DNA of 64,000 nucleotides from Gulosibacter sediminis (lineage in GTDB: Bacteria; Actinomycetota; Actinomycetes; Actinomycetales; Microbacteriaceae). The number at the start of each line of letters is the position of its first letter. The stretch's first letter is position 1. A program made the translations under genes and the position numbers. Positions 59,975 through 64,000 of the stretch are shown here, in pieces. Location of the stretch: contig NZ_CP097160.1 of the NCBI RefSeq assembly GCF_023370115.1, positions 372,001 to 436,000 of the forward strand, read 5' to 3'. Below the pieces are notes generated by a model. That model made no database searches, was not told the origin of the DNA, and saw only the letters and a program-made list of their open reading frames with translations.

Positions 59975-61259
59975 CGCTTGGGTGCTCCTTCGTGGCGGTT
60001 CGTCGTGTCGTTTCGGTGCGGCCCGTCGCGGCGCGCACGCGCCGTTCGAGCTCGGCGGCGGCGTTCGCGAGGTCCACGAGCGCCGAATCGGAATCGGGGT
60101 AGCCAACGAGCAGCACCTGGTAGGCGTGCTCGCGCGTCACCCCGGCGGTCTGGGCGGTCGCCTCGATCACGGCTTCGGTCGCCTCGCCGCGGCCAAGGCC
60201 GAGCAGCTCTGCGAGGCGGGTGATGGTGCCGAGGCGGATGCTGTCGAGCGCGTGGAGTCGCGCGTCGCTGTTGTCGTACAGGCGGGCGCGACCCTCGATG
60301 GTCTCGGCGGCCGGCACGGTGACGGGCAGGCGCTCGGCCACGAGCGGGCCGAACCGTCGGCCGCGCCAAATGACGCAGGCAACGCCGACTCCGATGAGCA
60401 GGATGATCACCGGCGTCAGCCACGGCGGCACGTAGTCGCCGAGCGAGGGGGTGTCGGTGAGGCTGTCGGCGCTCGACGGCGTGTACCAAACGAGGTGCTC
60501 GTTCGCGCCGAGCAGGTTGATCGCCATCGCGGCGTTCGCGCCCTCGCCGATCATCGCGTTCATGAGGTTCGACGACGCCCCGAACACGACGATCTCGACA
60601 CCCTGCTCGACGCCGATCACGACCGCGTAGCCGTCGCGCACCTGATAGCAGCCGACCGAGTCGCCGCTCGGCTCGAACTCGTGCCCGCCCTCGTTCGTGA
60701 TCTCCGGGGCGAGCTCGCCGAACCCGCAGGCCGAGCCCGCGTCGAACGTGGCCGCCGCATCCGGGTCGTTCTCGTTCGACGAGTACTGCCCGCCGAACGT
60801 CGCGACGCGGCTGCTCAGCTCGTAGCTGCTGCCCGACGGGTTGAGCAGCACGATGCGATCGATGTCGCCGAAGTAGCCGGCCGCGATCTGATCGATCTGC
60901 TCCTCGGCGAGGATGTACGACGGGTCGTCGATCACGACCGTCGACGAGCCGCCCTGATCGAGGCCCGACGAGAGCTCGTCGAGCGAGTTGGCGTGCTGCG
61001 TGTCGACGCCCTGCTGGCCGAGCACCTCGAACAGCGCCTTCGCGCCGGTCGGCGCTGGCGACGTCGGGTCGAGCGGACGGTTCGACACCGAGCCCATCGA
61101 GCCGAGCGCGAGCACCGTGACGAGCGCGGCCGCAAGCAGGCCGCCGATCGCGACGAGCCAGCCGCGCATGCGGCGCCACGCGCCCCGCGAATCCGGGGTG
61201 AGCGATTCGGCCGCGGCGGGCGCCGTGGCGGTCGTGGTTTCGGGGGCGGATGCGCTCAT
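59967..61259 (-). CDS. DUF4350-domain membrane protein
   Basis: 430-residue protein with an N-terminal membrane helix (about 34-55), a long DUF4350 domain outside the membrane (GAKALFEVLGQQGVDTQHANSLDELS and LLNPSGSSYELSS) and a second helix (VIILLIGVGVACVIWRGR) near residue 290. A cytosolic tail follows with helical segments. DUF4350 domains resemble GATase/ThuA-like folds without known activity. The gene overlaps both neighbours (DUF4129 by 4 bp, MoxR by 8 bp), so it belongs to the envelope module. Confidence 0.85.
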
Positions 61260-61903
61260 CGCGTCAGCGCCTCGGGCTCGGGCAGGAGGTGGGGTCGCGT
61301 GTGCTCGAGGCGGGTGTCGAGGTCGCGTACCTGCTCGTAATCGCCCTCGCCCGCGGCGAGACCCGCGTAGCGCACCTGGTCGAACGAGCCGGATGCGCGG
61401 CGCAGCTCTTCGACCTCGTCCGGGAACGGTGCGGTCGCGGCCGCGGCGACGCCCTGCGCCGTCGTGCCGGGGCGCAGTCGAATGACGGTGCGGTCGGCGA
61501 GGCCGCGGGCGATCGCGCGGAAGCGCTCGGTGAGCGCGAGCGACCAGTCCGCCTTCGCGGCCGCCGCATCCGCCGCCGCGCGCAGCTGCGCGACCGTGCG
61601 CGTGTCGTTGTCGAGGAACACGGCGCCGTGCTCGGCCCGGCGCCGGGCGACCGCGCGGGGCCGACCGAAGATTACGACGAGCACGACCACCGCGATGATG
61701 CCAATAATGATGAAGATCCACGCGGGGTTGATGCCGAAGACGCCGTTCGGGGCGTAGTTAAACAGCGAGGCGAACCACTCCCAGAGCTCGTTGAAAAACT
61801 GGTCGATTGGGTTCGGCTTCGCCTGCTGATACTCGCTCTTCGCGAGCTCCTGCAGGAGCCAATCGCGAGCGGTGTCCTCGTCGGGGTCGAGTGGGATCGT
61901 CAT
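61256..61903 (-). CDS. DUF4129-domain membrane protein
   Basis: 215-residue protein. An N-terminal region ends in QFFNELWEWFASLF, then one membrane helix (about 63-80, IFIIIGIIAVVVLVVIFG). The C-terminal part matches DUF4129: ADWSLALTERFRAIARGLADRTVIRLRPGTTAQGVA, which is usual beside transglutaminase or MoxR genes. Its stop overlaps the start of the DUF4350 gene (ATGA), and it begins 6 bp after the stop of the GDPD-like membrane gene. Role in the envelope is unknown. Confidence 0.88.
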   Translation of the reverse strand: MTIPLDPDEDTARDWLLQELAKSEYQQAKPNPIDQFFNELWEWFASLFNYAPNGVFGINPAWIFIIIGIIAVVVLVVIFGRPRAVARRRAEHGAVFLDNDTRTVAQLRAAADAAAAKADWSLALTERFRAIARGLADRTVIRLRPGTTAQGVAAAATAPFPDEVEELRRASGSFDQVRYAGLAAGEGDYEQVRDLDTRLEHTRPHLLPEPEALTR

Positions 61904-61909
61904 GCGGCC

Positions 61910-63466
61910 TTAGAAGGGTCGGGGATGCTCAGGGCCGTCGGTCTTGTCGGTCGCAGCCCCGGTGCCCGGCTCGCGGCCGTCGCCACCCTGCTCGCCGGTG
62001 CTCGGCTGCTGGCTGTTCCACGCCTGCTGGCCGCCCGACGCGTAGGGGGAGGTCGGCGCGTCAACGGCCGGCTCCCCACCGTACGGCTGACCGGACTGCT
62101 GGCCGAACTCAGCCCGCTGCCCAAAGCCCTGCTGCGAAGCATCCTGCTGTCCATACCCAGCCTGCTGCTGCCCATACGGCTGATACGGCTGCTGCTGCCC
62201 AGGCTGGCCCGGCCCATACGACGCCTGCCCATACCCGGCAGGCCCGTACTCGCCCGCGGGCTGCGGGAACGGCTGCTGCGGCGCGTACCCGGCGGGCGGT
62301 GCGGCCGGCCCGAGGTCGGGCGCGGTCCAGGGATCGCGCTCGGGCTCGCGGCCCTCGTTGTAGTCCTCGGCGGCCTGCTGGAGGTGGATGTTGAGCCCCT
62401 CCTTGCGCATCCGCAGGTCGGTGTACATGATCGCGGCGTTGCCGCCGAGCAGCACGGTCGAGATCGCCTGCAGCACGGTCGACAGCAGCACCGAGAGCAG
62501 CGCCATGCCGATAGCGACGCCGAAGACGACGCCCTCCTGGCCGGTCGTGGTCTGCCCGAACGGCACGAGCACGCTGGTAAAGGAGAACAGGAAGCTTAAG
62601 ATGCCCGAGATGGTCTGGGTTGCAACGCTGACGATGAGCGAGACGAGGATCCAGATGCCGAAGGTGCGCCAGAAGTAGCCGTTCGTGAGGCGCCAGCTGC
62701 GCGCGATGGCGCTGATCGGGCCGTAGCCCTCGAGCACGATCGACGGCACGGCGACGAGCAGCTTCGTGTTTACCCAGAAGAACAACGCGAGTCCCGCAAA
62801 GAACAGGAGAATGCCGAACAGCAGCAGCACGACGACGGGGTTGTCGTTCTGCGCGAGGATCACGAAGAAGATGATGATCGGTAGCAGCAGAATGCCCATG
62901 GCGATGATGCTCGCGACGGCCACCACGACGACGTAGCCGAGCACCGCCCACACGCGGCGCCAGGCGGTGCGGAACGCCTCGCCGAGCGTGAGCTTGCGCG
63001 AGAGCGTGCCGGCCGCGACGACCTGCGCCACGATCACCTGTACGAGGCTGCTGCTTATGAGCGACATCACGATGCCCGGGATCAGCGCGAGCAGCAGCCA
63101 CGTTGTCATCGAGATCGCGAGGTCGTCTTGGTCGCTGACCTCGGCCATCGAGATGCGGTTGAGGCCGACGATGAGCGCGATGGTCGGCAGCACGGCCGTG
63201 ACGAGCCCGGTGACGAGCTGGATCAGGAACGCCCCGCCGAAGCTCGCCGCCACGTTGACGCGCAGCAGGCGGAAGGTCGCGCTGAAGATCTCGCCGAAGG
63301 TCAGCGGGCGCAGGGGAAAGAGGCCGGGCTTGGGCGGCGGGCGCCAGCCGAGCGGCTGCTGCGGAGCGCCGCCATCGAAGTTCCACGATGCGGAACCTTG
63401 TTGTTGCCAATTGCTCGCACCCTGGGGCGTCGCTCCGGGCTGGTTCGGGTACGGCTCGTAACTCAC
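61910..63466 (-). CDS. Glycerophosphoryl diester phosphodiesterase membrane domain-like protein
   Basis: 518-residue membrane protein, first gene of the operon. The N-terminus is Pro/Gln-rich. RPLTFGEIFSATFRLLRVN leads into about six helices (for example GAFLIQLVTGLVTAVLPTIALIVGL, VVVVAVASIIAMGILLLPIIIFF, then the DLRMRKEGLNIHLQQA amphipathic end). The last 130 residues are low-complexity Gly/Gln/Pro/Tyr repeats (QPGQQQPYQPYGQQQ), probably cytosolic. GDPD-membrane proteins of this type lack the catalytic domain. The GTG at 63466 is preferred but AAAGG sits very close to it; an ATG at 63511 is possible. Confidence 0.82.
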   Translation of the reverse strand: MSYEPYPNQPGATPQGASNWQQQGSASWNFDGGAPQQPLGWRPPPKPGLFPLRPLTFGEIFSATFRLLRVNVAASFGGAFLIQLVTGLVTAVLPTIALIVGLNRISMAEVSDQDDLAISMTTWLLLALIPGIVMSLISSSLVQVIVAQVVAAGTLSRKLTLGEAFRTAWRRVWAVLGYVVVVAVASIIAMGILLLPIIIFFVILAQNDNPVVVLLLFGILLFFAGLALFFWVNTKLLVAVPSIVLEGYGPISAIARSWRLTNGYFWRTFGIWILVSLIVSVATQTISGILSFLFSFTSVLVPFGQTTTGQEGVVFGVAIGMALLSVLLSTVLQAISTVLLGGNAAIMYTDLRMRKEGLNIHLQQAAEDYNEGREPERDPWTAPDLGPAAPPAGYAPQQPFPQPAGEYGPAGYGQASYGPGQPGQQQPYQPYGQQQAGYGQQDASQQGFGQRAEFGQQSGQPYGGEPAVDAPTSPYASGGQQAWNSQQPSTGEQGGDGREPGTGAATDKTDGPEHPRPF

Positions 63467-63565
63467 CCTTTCATCGTCCCACAGCGCGGCCGCGCGTTTC
63501 ATCGTCCACAAGAACGACCACGACCGGGTAGGCTCTGCCTAGATCATCAACATTGGGGAGGACAC

Positions 63566-64000
63566 GTGCCCGGTCGAGTTTTGGTCGTCGACGACGACAC
63601 CGCATTGGCCGAGATGATCGGCATCGTGCTCGATTCAGAAGGGTACGACCCCAGCTTCTGCTCCGACGGCGCGCTCGCCGTCGCGAAGTTCCGAGACGAA
63701 GAACCCGACCTTGTGCTCCTCGACGTCATGCTCCCGGGCATGGACGGCATTGAGATTTGCGAGGCGATCCGCGCCGAGTCCGGCGTGCCGATCATCATGC
63801 TCACCGCGAAGTCCGACACGACCGACGTCGTGCGCGGCCTCGAGGCCGGGGCCGACGACTACATCGTTAAGCCCTTCGACCCGAAGGAGCTCGTCGCCCG
63901 CATCAAGACGCGCCTGCGCGCCACGACGAGCGAGCCGAGCGAGGTCATCAAGGTCGGCGACCTCACTATGAACCTCGCGGCGCACGAGGTCATGCGCGGC
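63566..64000 (+). CDS. mtrA: MtrA response regulator, N-terminal part (runs off the window)
   Basis: The first 145 codons of an OmpR-family regulator, open to the right edge. It starts at GTG 63566 after GGGGAGG. Acidic residues are in VVDDDTALAE, the phospho-acceptor Asp53 is in LLDVMLPGMDG, Thr79 is in IIMLTAKSD, and Lys101 is in DDYIVKPFDPKEL. The sequence LAEMIGIVLDSEGY fits MtrA, the conserved actinobacterial regulator of cell division and wall genes. MtrB should lie beyond the right edge. It diverges from the membrane-protein operon with a 99-bp gap. Confidence 0.9.
   Translation, partial: MPGRVLVVDDDTALAEMIGIVLDSEGYDPSFCSDGALAVAKFRDEEPDLVLLDVMLPGMDGIEICEAIRAESGVPIIMLTAKSDTTDVVRGLEAGADDYIVKPFDPKELVARIKTRLRATTSEPSEVIKVGDLTMNLAAHEVMRG

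Overview
The window is high-GC (about 70 percent), densely packed actinobacterial chromosome, most likely Microbacteriaceae. Evidence for this is the codon use, the frequent GTG starts, an MtrA-type response regulator at the right edge, the MoxR / DUF58 / DUF4350 / DUF4129 / SpoIIM / RDD membrane-gene set, a septum-formation lipoprotein and a DUF222-HNH protein. No rRNA, tRNA, CRISPR array, transposase or phage gene was seen.

Left two thirds (1-46.5 kb): catabolic islands, most with their own transporter and regulator. (a) 0.4-10.8 kb: FCD-type GntR regulator, then an overlapping run of APC permease, glutamine-synthetase-like ligase, FluG-like amidohydrolase, M20 amidohydrolase, RpiR regulator, class III aminotransferase and Orn/Lys/Arg decarboxylase. 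This looks like amine or amino-acid use. (b) 11.0-16.8 kb: TetR-type operator, GMC oxidoreductase, ornithine-cyclodeaminase-like protein, monomeric sarcosine-oxidase-like flavoenzyme and a second APC permease, followed by an LLM flavoprotein. (c) 17.9-20.6 kb: a Pr6Pr-family membrane protein, then L-2-hydroxyglutarate oxidase divergent from a GntR regulator. (d) 20.7-35.2 kb: a second FCD GntR regulator between a two-SDR operon and a long operon (iron ADH, aldehyde dehydrogenase, SDR, five-gene Liv-type ABC importer, zinc ADH, ornithine-cyclodeaminase-like protein), with a convergent split transketolase. The palindrome TTGGATCCAA occurs at all three promoters and links them as one putative regulon of unknown substrate. 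(e) 35.2-41.8 kb: AraC regulator with an MHS transporter, then a LysR regulator divergent from a class I P450 / ferredoxin / reductase trio. (f) 41.8-46.5 kb: septum-formation lipoprotein, IclR regulator divergent from succinate-semialdehyde dehydrogenase, and an MFS transporter.

Right third (46.5-64 kb): cell-physiology genes. An HSP90-family ATPase is paired with a large helical-repeat protein. RDD and SpoIIM-domain membrane proteins diverge from each other. A two-component system sits next to a secreted protein with an Asp/Trp-rich tail. A RES-domain toxin gene broken by one base, and a 21-bp tandem repeat, lie beside a DUF222-HNH gene. A minus-strand operon follows (GDPD-like membrane protein, DUF4129, DUF4350, MoxR, DUF58), divergent from mtrA, which runs off the right edge.

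The most notable non-genic signals are the TTGGATCCAA operator set, a companion palindrome GTTGCATGCAAC, a perfect 33-bp inverted repeat at 45.2 kb, and several clear terminators. Functions are assigned from family motifs read by eye, so substrates are mostly inferred.
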